A stretch of 64,000 nucleotides of DNA from Pseudomonas viridiflava (GTDB lineage Bacteria > Pseudomonadota > Gammaproteobacteria > Pseudomonadales > Pseudomonadaceae), in NCBI RefSeq assembly GCF_900590885.1, contig NZ_UUON01000009.1, positions 143,039-207,038 of the forward strand, given 5' to 3'. Position numbers and translations under genes: made by a program. Under the pieces are notes generated by a model. It ran no database searches. It worked only from the letters and a program-made list of their open reading frames with translations, and was not told the origin of the DNA. Positions 25,118 through 32,977 of this stretch are shown here, piece after piece; position 1 is the first letter of the stretch, and the number at the start of each line of letters is the position of its first letter.

Positions 25118-26428
25118 ATGCTCAAGCTTCCTCACGCGTTGTTCCTGCTGTCCTGCCTGGCGCTGGCCATGCCCAGCCAAGCCGCCGACACGGTCACCAT
25201 CGCCACGGTCAACAACAGCGACATGATCCGCATGCAGCGCCTGTCCAAGGTGTTCGAAGCACAACACCCGGACATTAAGCTCAATTGGGTGGTGCTCGAA
25301 GAAAACGTGCTGCGCCAGCGCCTCACCACCGATATCGCCACCCAGGGCGGCCAGTTCGATGTGCTGACCATCGGCACCTACGAAACCCCGCTGTGGGGCG
25401 CCAAGCACTGGCTGGAACCGCTGACCCAGCTGCCGGCCGACTACGACGCCGACGATATTTTCCCGGCGGTGCGCCAGGGCCTGTCGGTCAACAACACCCT
25501 GTACGCCTTGCCGTTCTACGGCGAAAGCACCGTCACCTACTACCGCACCGACCTGTTCCAGCAAGCCGGCCTGAGCATGCCCGCGCACCCGACCTGGACC
25601 CAGCTCGGCGAGTTCGCCGCCAAGCTCACCGCCAAAGACAAAGGCCAGTACGGCATGTGCCTGCGCGGCAAGGCCGGCTGGGGCGAGAACATCGCGCTCC
25701 TGAGCACCATGGCCAACGCCTTCGGTGCGCGCTGGTTTGACGAACAATGGAAGCCCGAGCTGACCAGCCCCGAGTGGACGGCGGCGGCCAACTTCTACGT
25801 CAACACCCTCAAGCAATCCGGCCCGCCGGGCGTGTCCAGCAACGGCTTCAACGAAACCCTGGCGTTGTTCAACAGCGGCAAATGCGCGATCTGGGTCGAT
25901 GCCAGTGTCGCCGGCTCGTTCACCACCGACAAGGCGCAGAGCAAGGTTGCCGACAGCGTCGGTTTCGCCGCCGCGCCCACCGAGGTCACCGACAAGGGCT
26001 CGTCCTGGCTCTACGCCTGGTCCCTGGCGATTCCGGCCACCTCCAAGCACAAGGACGCCGCCAAGGCGTTTATCACCTGGGCGACCTCCAAGGACTACAT
26101 CCAACTGGTCGCCGATAAAGAAGGCATCACCAACGTACCGCCGGGCACGCGCCGATCCACCTACAACGCGGCGTACTTGAAGGCCGCGCCGTTTGCCCAG
26201 GTGACCCTGGAAATGATGCAGCACGCCGACCCTGCGCACCCGTCGGCCAAACCGGTGCCGTATGTGGGCATCCAGTACGTGACCATCCCCGAGTTCCAGG
26301 CCATTGGTACCTCGGTCGGCAAGCTGTTCTCGGCGGCGCTCACCGGCGGCATGACGGTTGACCAGGCGTTGCTCGAAGCCCAGGCCACCACCGAGCGCGA
26401 GATGAAACGCGCCGGCTACCCTAAATAA
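25118..26428 (+). CDS. Polyol (mannitol/sorbitol-type) ABC binding protein without permease genes
   Basis: A 436-residue extracellular binding protein of family 1 with a signal peptide (FLLSCLALAMPSQAAD). Features include VTIATVNNSDMIRMQRLSKV, FDVLTIGTYETPLWGAKHWL, YALPFYGESTVTYYRTDLF and WLYAWSLAIPATSKHKDAAK, close to the MtlE/SmoE sugar-alcohol group. The start at 25118 follows AGGTGG; an in-frame GTG lies at 25106. The expected permease and ATPase genes (mtlF, G, K) do not follow: a sorbitol dehydrogenase gene starts 13 bases later. It must use a transporter encoded elsewhere or have another role. Confidence 0.85.
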   Translation: MLKLPHALFLLSCLALAMPSQAADTVTIATVNNSDMIRMQRLSKVFEAQHPDIKLNWVVLEENVLRQRLTTDIATQGGQFDVLTIGTYETPLWGAKHWLEPLTQLPADYDADDIFPAVRQGLSVNNTLYALPFYGESTVTYYRTDLFQQAGLSMPAHPTWTQLGEFAAKLTAKDKGQYGMCLRGKAGWGENIALLSTMANAFGARWFDEQWKPELTSPEWTAAANFYVNTLKQSGPPGVSSNGFNETLALFNSGKCAIWVDASVAGSFTTDKAQSKVADSVGFAAAPTEVTDKGSSWLYAWSLAIPATSKHKDAAKAFITWATSKDYIQLVADKEGITNVPPGTRRSTYNAAYLKAAPFAQVTLEMMQHADPAHPSAKPVPYVGIQYVTIPEFQAIGTSVGKLFSAALTGGMTVDQALLEAQATTEREMKRAGYPK

Positions 26429-26441
26429 ACAGGACCTCAGC

Positions 26442-27215
26442 ATGAAACGACTCGAAGGTAAAAGCGCGCTGATCACCGGATCGGCGCGGGGTATCGGTCG
26501 CGCCTTTGCCCAGGCGTATATCGCCGAAGGCGCCAGCGTGGCCATTGCCGATATCAACCTGCAACGCGCCCAAGCCACCGCAGCCGAACTGGGCCCCCAG
26601 GCCTACGCGGTGGCGATGGACGTCACCGACCAGGCTTCCATCGACAGCGCGATTGCCGCCGTGGTCGCCCAGGTCGGCAAGCTGGATATCCTGGTCAACA
26701 ACGCGGCGCTGTTCGACCTGGCGCCCATTGTCGATATCACCCGCGACAGCTATGAGCGGCTGTTCTCGATCAACGTCGCCGGCACGCTGTTCACCCTGCA
26801 GGCGGCCGCGCGGCAGATGATCAGCCAGGGCCATGGCGGCAAGATCATCAACATGGCCAGCCAGGCCGGGCGGCGCGGCGAGCCGCTGGTGGCGATCTAC
26901 TGCGCGACCAAGGCGGCGGTGATCAGCCTGACGCAATCGGCGGGGCTCAATTTGATCAAGCAGGGCATCAACGTCAACGCCATCGCGCCGGGCGTGGTGG
27001 ATGGCGAGCATTGGGACGGTGTGGATGCGCTGTTTGCCAAACATGAAGGGCTGGCGCCGGGGGAGAAGAAGAAGCGGGTAGGGGATGAAGTGCCGTTTGG
27101 GCGGATGGGCACGGCGCAGGATCTGACCGGGATGGCGGTTTTTCTGGCCTCCAAAGACGCCGATTATGTGGTGGCCCAGACCTACAACGTGGATGGCGGT
27201 AACTGGATGAACTGA
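26442..27215 (+). CDS. Sorbitol/L-iditol 2-dehydrogenase (short-chain dehydrogenase)
   Basis: A 257-residue SDR enzyme. NAD-binding motif TGSARGIGRAFAQA, NNAALF (NNAG site), and the catalytic Ser-Tyr-Lys in IINMASQAGRR and IYCATKAA. The sequence, especially VVDGEHWDGVDALFAKHEG, is of the polyol dehydrogenase SmoS/PolS group that oxidises sorbitol to fructose. It is the second gene of the binding-protein operon. Assigning sorbitol specifically is a family inference; galactitol or other polyols are possible. Confidence 0.87.
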   Translation: MKRLEGKSALITGSARGIGRAFAQAYIAEGASVAIADINLQRAQATAAELGPQAYAVAMDVTDQASIDSAIAAVVAQVGKLDILVNNAALFDLAPIVDITRDSYERLFSINVAGTLFTLQAAARQMISQGHGGKIINMASQAGRRGEPLVAIYCATKAAVISLTQSAGLNLIKQGINVNAIAPGVVDGEHWDGVDALFAKHEGLAPGEKKKRVGDEVPFGRMGTAQDLTGMAVFLASKDADYVVAQTYNVDGGNWMN

Positions 27216-27232
27216 AGCCTGTACGCGTAGAA

Positions 27233-27281
27233 AAATGTGGGAGGGGGCAAGTCGAATCGTCGCACCGCCCCTCCCACATTT
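27233..27281. repeat. Single REP hairpin (GGCGGTGCGACG type, inverse orientation)
   Basis: A 49-base element whose reverse complement matches 21768-21815 except for one base. Together the two flank the nucleoside and polyol gene blocks in inverted orientation. It lies between the dehydrogenase gene and the converging nrtR gene and may end both transcripts. Confidence 0.92.
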
Positions 27282-27307
27282 GATTTTCATTGTTTTTGAA
27301 AACCGTG

Positions 27308-28000
27308 CTAATCAGCAAAACTGCGATCAAAGAAGTACACCGCTCCAGGCCTTAGATTCTCCACCGTCGCCTGGGGCCGGCCGCCCTCGCCATGCTTCTT
27401 GCGCCCGGTCTCACGCAAATACCCCGCTTCAGCCAGCTTCAACAAGCGCTGGCGAATGCTGGTCTTGAGCACCGGCCGCTCCAGCACCAGGGAAAAGATC
27501 GTGGTCGCTTCCGGCGCGCTGAATTCATCGCCCAGAAACAACAGCGGCAAGCTGCTGTACAGCGACTTGGACAACAAGCGCTCCTGCACCGCCGCCACGA
27601 TGCTGTTGTGATCGAACGGCAACTTGATGCTGCCATCCGCCACCGCCTTGAGCGAATACCAACCCTGATGCTCGCCCAGGCTCACCTCGTCCGCAACGAT
27701 CGCCAGATAGTAAGTGGACGATGACCAGCAGCGCGGATCGCGAAACGCATCCCCCACGGTGCCGACTTGCTCGCTCCAGGCCAGGGCCAGGCCGACCTTG
27801 CTGCTGGCGCGCAAGCGCTCCACGGCATCCTTGAGGCTCAGATCTTGCACGTCGCCATTCACCACCACGCCCGGCAGCGCCCAATGCCCGGCGAAGGGCT
27901 CGGCGTCGCGTTTGTTCAGCAGCAGCTTGAGTTCCCCGGAGGCGCGGCAATAACACAGCACGCACAAATCGACGGTATGGAGGTAGGGGCTAAGGGGCAT
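27308..28000 (-). CDS. nrtR: NrtR-type Nudix repressor of NAD metabolism
   Basis: A 230-residue regulator: an N-terminal Nudix-like domain (LKLLLNKRDAEPFAGHWALP, with degraded Nudix-box catalytic residues) and a C-terminal winged helix-turn-helix (TSIRQRLLKLAEAGYLRETG). NrtR proteins bind ADP-ribose through the Nudix part and repress NAD salvage genes. It is divergent from pncA-pncB-nadE, with a perfect palindrome in between. The start at 28000 gives the conventional MPLSPYLHTVDLCVL beginning. Confidence 0.9.
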   Translation of the reverse strand: MPLSPYLHTVDLCVLCYCRASGELKLLLNKRDAEPFAGHWALPGVVVNGDVQDLSLKDAVERLRASSKVGLALAWSEQVGTVGDAFRDPRCWSSSTYYLAIVADEVSLGEHQGWYSLKAVADGSIKLPFDHNSIVAAVQERLLSKSLYSSLPLLFLGDEFSAPEATTIFSLVLERPVLKTSIRQRLLKLAEAGYLRETGRKKHGEGGRPQATVENLRPGAVYFFDRSFAD

Positions 28001-28046
28001 GGGACGTCCTTCTGAACAGCGGTGGGGCACAGTCTAGCGGATCGAA

Positions 28047-28120
28047 CAGATATGTCATGTACTGGCTCCTGCATAGATAACCAAATGTTTCTTGCAATGA
28101 AAGTACATGACGTGTACTTT
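28047..28120. promoter_or_regulatory. NrtR operators in the nrtR/pncA divergent promoter
   Basis: The strong site is AAAGTACA-TGACG-TGTACTTT at 28100-28120, a perfect eight-base inverted repeat close before pncA. A weaker related site, read on the minus strand as CCAGTACATGACATATCT, occupies 28048-28065 nearer nrtR. Shared AGTACATGAC cores suggest the repressor controls both directions. NrtR sites in other pseudomonads are not compared here. Confidence 0.8.
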
Positions 28121-28146
28121 TGATTCCAGGCCACAGGAGAACCACC

Positions 28147-28794
28147 ATGACCCTCGCGAAAACTGCCCTTGCTTCCTTCGACGTCGATGCCCAGAAGAGC
28201 TTCACGCCGTTGTGCCCCAACGAGTTGCCGGTGGCCGGCGGTGACCAGATCGGTGCCGAACTCAACTACATGGCCAGCCTCGCCGGCCACCGCGTCGGCA
28301 GCAAGGACGCCCACACCCCGCACGCACCGTGGGTGGTGAGGCAACACAGCGAGATGCTGCAACCCGCTGGCCTGGCCCACGCCGATGTCACCTGGGTCAG
28401 CCACTGCGTGCCGGGCACCGAGGGCTTCACCTTGCTTGACGAACTGCCCACGCCCTATGACTACGACTACTTCGTCTGGAAAGGCGTCGAACCCGACCTG
28501 CACCCCTATGGCGCCTGCTACCACGACTTGCACGACAAACTCTCCACCGGCGTCATCGAGTACCTCAAGGCCCACGGCGTCACCCGCGTGATCGTCGGCG
28601 GCCTGGCTCTGGACTACTGCGTCAAGACCACCGCGCTGCAACTGCTCAAGGCCGGCCTCGACGTGGTGCTGTACCTACCGGCATGCCGGGGTATCAGCGA
28701 GGAGGGCGGCGTGCAGGCCGTGAATGAGTTGCTCAAGGCGGGGGCTGCAATCAGCAACACCCGCGAAGAACTGGCCGCGATGGCCGCGCGTTAA
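28147..28794 (+). CDS. pncA: Nicotinamidase
   Basis: A 215-residue isochorismatase-fold enzyme that deamidates nicotinamide to nicotinate, feeding pncB. Catalytic Asp is in SFDVDAQKSF, metal-binding and substrate residues are in GSKDAHTPHAPW, and the catalytic Cys is in GGLALDYCVKTTALQ. It heads the NAD salvage operon divergent from nrtR. Start at 28147 follows AGGAG within 28137-28143. Confidence 0.9.
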   Translation: MTLAKTALASFDVDAQKSFTPLCPNELPVAGGDQIGAELNYMASLAGHRVGSKDAHTPHAPWVVRQHSEMLQPAGLAHADVTWVSHCVPGTEGFTLLDELPTPYDYDYFVWKGVEPDLHPYGACYHDLHDKLSTGVIEYLKAHGVTRVIVGGLALDYCVKTTALQLLKAGLDVVLYLPACRGISEEGGVQAVNELLKAGAAISNTREELAAMAAR

Positions 28795-28804
28795 GGAGAA
28801 CACC

Positions 28805-30022
28805 ATGGAAAGTGCCTACGACTACGAAGCCCCGGTGATCCAGGGCCTGCTCGACACCGACTACTACACCTTCACCATGATGCAGGCGGTGTTGCACCAG
28901 TACCCCAACGTCGATGTGGAGTACAACTTCATCGTGCGCTCGCGGGAAAAGCTCGGCCACCTGATCCCGCAATTGCGCGCCGAGCTCGAGCACCTCGCCG
29001 GCCTGCAGATGCGTGAAGGCGAGTTGCGTTTTCTGTTCAACCCGCGTTTTCGCGAATACCTGACCCCCGATTACGAGCGCTTCCTCGGCCTGTTCCGCTT
29101 CAACCTGCGTTATATCCACGTCAGTGAAGTCGACGGCCAACTCAACATCCGCGTGGTCGGCCCGATGCTGCACTGCATCATGTTCGAACAGCCGGTGCTG
29201 GCGCTGGTCAGCGAGTTGCGCAACCGCGACAAATACCCCGACGTGACCCTCGAAGACGTCACCCGCAAGCTCTACCAGAAGTTCGACTGGCTGGAGAAAA
29301 ACCTCAGCCGCGACGAGCTGGCCGACCTGCGCGTCTCGGACTTTTCCACGCGTCGGCGCCTGTCGTTCAAGGCCCAGCGCGAAGTGGTCGACATCATGCG
29401 CCGCGACTTCCCCGGCCAGTTCGTCGGCACCAGCAACGCGCACCTGGCCTACGAATTCGACCTGCCGTTGATCGGCACCATGGCCCACCAATGGCTGATG
29501 GTGCACCAGCAACTGGGGCGCCTGCGCGAAAGCCAGAATGCCGCGCTGGAACACTGGGTGCGTGAATACCGTGGGCGCCTGGGCATTGCCCTGACCGACT
29601 GCATCAGCACCGACTTTTTCCTCAAGGATTTCGACCTGTACTTCGCCAAGCTTTACGATGGCCTGCGCCAGGACTCCGGCGACCCCATCGCCTGGGCCGA
29701 CAAGGTGCTGGCGCGCTACAAGCAACTGGGCATCGACCCGATGACCAAGGACCTGATGTTCTCCGACGGCCTGAACTTCGAAAAATGCCTGCCGATCCTG
29801 CGCCACGTGCGCGGCAAGGCCAAATTCGGCTTCGGCATGGGCACCAGCCTGGCCTGCGATGTGGAAGGGGTTGAGCCACTGAGCATCGTGATGAAACTGG
29901 TGCGGGTGCACGGCGAACCGGTGGTGAAGTTCTCGGATGACCCGATCAAGAATGTCTGCGAAGACCCGTCGTTTTTGCAGTACGCCGCGCAAGTATTCAA
30001 GGTAGGCACTGTGGAGGTGTGA
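28805..30022 (+). CDS. pncB: Nicotinate phosphoribosyltransferase
   Basis: A 405-residue PncB-family enzyme that makes nicotinate mononucleotide from nicotinate and PRPP with ATP. It has the substrate segment LLDTDYYTFTMMQAVLHQYP at the N-terminus, FSTRRRLSFKAQREVV, GTSNAHLAYEF (the His is autophosphorylated in the family) and FGMGTSLACDVEGVEPLSIV. It is ten bases from pncA and coupled with nadE. Confidence 0.94.
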   Translation: MESAYDYEAPVIQGLLDTDYYTFTMMQAVLHQYPNVDVEYNFIVRSREKLGHLIPQLRAELEHLAGLQMREGELRFLFNPRFREYLTPDYERFLGLFRFNLRYIHVSEVDGQLNIRVVGPMLHCIMFEQPVLALVSELRNRDKYPDVTLEDVTRKLYQKFDWLEKNLSRDELADLRVSDFSTRRRLSFKAQREVVDIMRRDFPGQFVGTSNAHLAYEFDLPLIGTMAHQWLMVHQQLGRLRESQNAALEHWVREYRGRLGIALTDCISTDFFLKDFDLYFAKLYDGLRQDSGDPIAWADKVLARYKQLGIDPMTKDLMFSDGLNFEKCLPILRHVRGKAKFGFGMGTSLACDVEGVEPLSIVMKLVRVHGEPVVKFSDDPIKNVCEDPSFLQYAAQVFKVGTVEV

Positions 30023-30023
30023 C

Positions 30024-30833
30024 ATGCAAGACCGTATCGCACAGGAACTGAATATCAACCGCGCATTGGTCCAGGGCGGCGAGCCCCTCGAGATTCAACG
30101 GCGCATCGACTTCATCAAAACCACCTTGCGCCAATCCGGCTGCAAGGCCCTGGTGCTGGGCATCAGCGGCGGCGTGGACTCCCTCACGGCGGGCCGCCTG
30201 TGCCAGCTGGCGGCCGAGCAATTGCGCGCTGAAGGCTACGCCGCGCGCTTTATCGCCATGCGCCTGCCGTACAAGATCCAAGCGGATGAAGCTGACGCCC
30301 AGGCCTCCTTGAACTTCATCACCCCGGACCACATCGACAGCCTCAACATCGCCGCCAGCGTCGACGGCCTGATGGCCAGCCTCACCGCCGCCGAAGCCAG
30401 CGCCGCACACATCGACTTCATCAAGGGCAACGTCAAGGCGCGCACGCGGATGATCGCGCAATACGCCGTGGCCAACCTGCACAATGGCCTGGTGGTCGGC
30501 ACCGACCACGGCGCCGAAGCACTGATGGGCTTTTTCACCAAATTCGGCGACGGTGCCTGCGACCTGGCGCCGCTGTCGGGCCTGACCAAAACCCAGGTTC
30601 GCCTGCTCGCCAGCGCCCTCGGTGCGCCGGCCAACCTGGTGCACAAACACCCGACCGCCGACCTGGAAGAACTGCTGCCCGGCAAGCTCGATGAGCATGC
30701 CTATGGTTGCTCCTACGCAGAGATCGACGCGTACCTGATGGGCGAACCGGTGAGCGAGCGGGTTAGGGGGATTGTCGAAGCGGCCTACGGCAAGACAGCG
30801 CACAAACGTGCGCTGCCGATTGCGCCGGCTTGA
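30024..30833 (+). CDS. nadE: Ammonia-dependent NAD+ synthetase
   Basis: A 269-residue NadE with the PP-loop LGISGGVDSLTAGRLC. Further motifs are VKARTRMIAQYAVANLHNGL, VVGTDHGAEALMGFFTKFGDG, LSGLTKTQVRLLA and PTADLEELLPGK. There is no nitrilase-like glutaminase domain, so ammonia is the nitrogen donor. It follows pncB by one base. Its stop codon abuts the stop codon of the next, converging gene, leaving no terminator space. Confidence 0.94.
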   Translation: MQDRIAQELNINRALVQGGEPLEIQRRIDFIKTTLRQSGCKALVLGISGGVDSLTAGRLCQLAAEQLRAEGYAARFIAMRLPYKIQADEADAQASLNFITPDHIDSLNIAASVDGLMASLTAAEASAAHIDFIKGNVKARTRMIAQYAVANLHNGLVVGTDHGAEALMGFFTKFGDGACDLAPLSGLTKTQVRLLASALGAPANLVHKHPTADLEELLPGKLDEHAYGCSYAEIDAYLMGEPVSERVRGIVEAAYGKTAHKRALPIAPA

Positions 30834-31865
30834 TCAGCGCTCGATCGAACGACTCCAGCGTGCGTTCCACTCTGGCCGCGCCTGGTTGACCTGGTCCCAG
30901 TCAATCGAAATGGCCGTCTGCAAGTAGCCCTGCATCGCCTCTACCCGCGCACGGGTCTTGTCGGTGGTCGGGGTGGTCGGGTTTGACGGGATCTGGTCGC
31001 CTTCCTCCAGCGCCGGCGCCTGGGCTTCGGCGGTCAGCAGGAACGCCGCAAGTTTCTGCGCCAGTTCGGGTTGGTCATTACGCGCGATCACGCATTCGGC
31101 GACGTTGAGCACCACCGCGCCTTCCTTGGGTTGCGCATATTCCATCGGCACGCCGAGCAGCTTTTGCGTGGCCACCTGGGTGGGCGTCAAAGGGAAAATC
31201 GCCGCTTCGTCGGTCTGCACCATCTCGGAGATTTTCGCCGAGCTGGCGATGTATTCCAGCACGTTGGGGCCGACGGTTTTTGGCCAGGCCTTGAAACCCG
31301 GGTCGACGTTGGTCTCGTCGCCGCCCTGCAAGCGGTTGAACATCAGGAACCCGTGCAGGCCGAAGGTGGAGGAGGCCAGGGACTGGAACACCACTTTGTC
31401 CTTGAACTTCGGGTCGGCCAGGTCCATCCATGAGGTGGGTGCGGCCCAGCCTTTTTCCTTGAACATCTTGGCGTTGTAGCCCAGGCCGGTGACGCCGAGG
31501 GTCACGGCCACGGCTTCTTCCTTGATTCTGGCCTTGGCCGGGATCTGCTCCAGCGTCGGGCTCGGCGCGAGCTTGTCGCACAGGCCCATGGAGATGGCGC
31601 GGTACATGATGCCGTCGTCAAGGAACATCACGTGCATCTGCGGGTTGTCTTTGTTGGCCTGGACCTTGGCGAGGATGTCCGAGGAGGTGCCGGGCACGAT
31701 CACCACCTTGACGTTATTGGCCTTCTCGAACGCGGGCAGCACCTTGTCGGCGTACACCCGTTCCATGGTGCCGCCGTTCATGCCCAGGTACAGCGTGGGC
31801 GCGGCTTGGGCGGTGGAGGCGAGCAACGCGAGGGTCAAGCAGGACAGTGCAATACGTGGGTGCAT
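30834..31865 (-). CDS. ABC substrate-binding protein, spermidine/putrescine-type family
   Basis: A 343-residue periplasmic protein with signal peptide (LTLALLASTAQAAP). Motifs such as VIVPGTSSDILAKVQANKDN, AVAVTLGVTGLGYNAKMFKE and LNVAECVIARNDQPELAQKL place it in the PotD-related binding-protein family. It is the last gene of the operon of ABC transporter and flavoprotein genes (14-base gap to the next upstream). The substrate may be an opine or an amino acid derivative, judged from those enzymes, rather than a polyamine. Confidence 0.85.
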   Translation of the reverse strand: MHPRIALSCLTLALLASTAQAAPTLYLGMNGGTMERVYADKVLPAFEKANNVKVVIVPGTSSDILAKVQANKDNPQMHVMFLDDGIMYRAISMGLCDKLAPSPTLEQIPAKARIKEEAVAVTLGVTGLGYNAKMFKEKGWAAPTSWMDLADPKFKDKVVFQSLASSTFGLHGFLMFNRLQGGDETNVDPGFKAWPKTVGPNVLEYIASSAKISEMVQTDEAAIFPLTPTQVATQKLLGVPMEYAQPKEGAVVLNVAECVIARNDQPELAQKLAAFLLTAEAQAPALEEGDQIPSNPTTPTTDKTRARVEAMQGYLQTAISIDWDQVNQARPEWNARWSRSIER

Positions 31866-31879
31866 GGGTGTTTTTCCTC

Positions 31880-32977
31880 TCAGGCTTGGAAACGACGGAT
31901 GGAAAACGCTTCGATGGGTTGGCGGCTGGCCCCGGAGCAGACGATCTCTGCCAGGGCTTCACCGACCGCGGGGCCCAGCTGGAACCCGGCGCCGGCGAAG
32001 CCGAAACCGTGGAGCAGGCCAGGTTGGATGCTGCTGGGGCCGATCACCGGTTCATGATCGGGGAGGTAACCTTCGGTGCCGCTCCAGGTACGAATCGCCT
32101 GGGCGCCCTTGAGAAACGGGTAGAGTTCGCCGGCATTGCGCAGAATTTCCAGCACCGCCGCCTGGCCGGGGCGGGCCTTCAACGGGCCCAGGGCAAAGCC
32201 ACGGCCACCGCCGAGGATGCAATTGCCCCGTGCCACCTGGCGCGCATAAATGCCACCGCCTTCGACGCCGGTGCTGACGTTCATCACCACCGGCAACGGC
32301 TCGGTGACCAGCATCGCCGGGTGCGCCGAGGTGATCGGCACCGGCTCGCCAAATTGCGCGGCGAGCGTGCCGGCCCAGGCGCCGGCGCAGTTGAGCAACC
32401 ACGGCGCGTGCAGGTGCAGGCCGTTGGCGCAGTGCACCTGGAACTCGCGGCCATCATGTTCGATTCGAATTACTTCGGCCTGTTCGTAGATCGATGCGCC
32501 AAGGCGCTGCGCGGCGCGGGCGAAGGCGGGCGACACCAGGCGCGGGTTGGCGTGGCCGTCTTCGGGGCACAGCGACGCGCCCACGGCAATGTCGCCGACC
32601 CACGGGAAGCGTGCGCGCAGCTCGGCGTAATCCAACAGCTGCAAGCCCAGGCCGAAGCCTCGCGTTTGCTCTGCGTAGGCCTCAAGCGCGGCGAAGTCCA
32701 CATGGCTGCGCGCGAGTTTCAGATGCCCGGAACGCACGTACTCGCCATCGATACCGATCAACCCCGGCAAGTCGGACCACAGCTGATGCGCACGCTGCGA
32801 CAACGGCAACTGGTGCAACGGCCGACCCTGGCGCCGTACACCGCCGTAGTTGACGCCACTGGAATGCGAGCCGCAGAAGTCCCGCTCCACCAACGCCACG
32901 CGCTGACCTTTTTGCGCGAGCATCAAGGCCGCCGACGCGCCGACAATCCCGCCGCCCAACACGATGACGTCGATCAT
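31880..32977 (-). CDS. DAO-type FAD oxidoreductase (HcnC/OoxB-like beta subunit)
   Basis: A 365-residue flavoprotein of the DAO family (glycine/D-amino acid oxidase-like). FAD-binding starts at IDVIVLGGGIVGASAALMLA; the C-terminal YLPDHEPVIGPSSIQPGLLHG and FGFAGAGFQLGPAVGEA are typical. Its gene overlaps the previous one by four bases. In a three-part complex with the next two subunits it would oxidise a secondary amine, as in HcnABC, D-hydroxyproline or opine dehydrogenases. Confidence 0.87.
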   Translation of the reverse strand: MIDVIVLGGGIVGASAALMLAQKGQRVALVERDFCGSHSSGVNYGGVRRQGRPLHQLPLSQRAHQLWSDLPGLIGIDGEYVRSGHLKLARSHVDFAALEAYAEQTRGFGLGLQLLDYAELRARFPWVGDIAVGASLCPEDGHANPRLVSPAFARAAQRLGASIYEQAEVIRIEHDGREFQVHCANGLHLHAPWLLNCAGAWAGTLAAQFGEPVPITSAHPAMLVTEPLPVVMNVSTGVEGGGIYARQVARGNCILGGGRGFALGPLKARPGQAAVLEILRNAGELYPFLKGAQAIRTWSGTEGYLPDHEPVIGPSSIQPGLLHGFGFAGAGFQLGPAVGEALAEIVCSGASRQPIEAFSIRRFQA

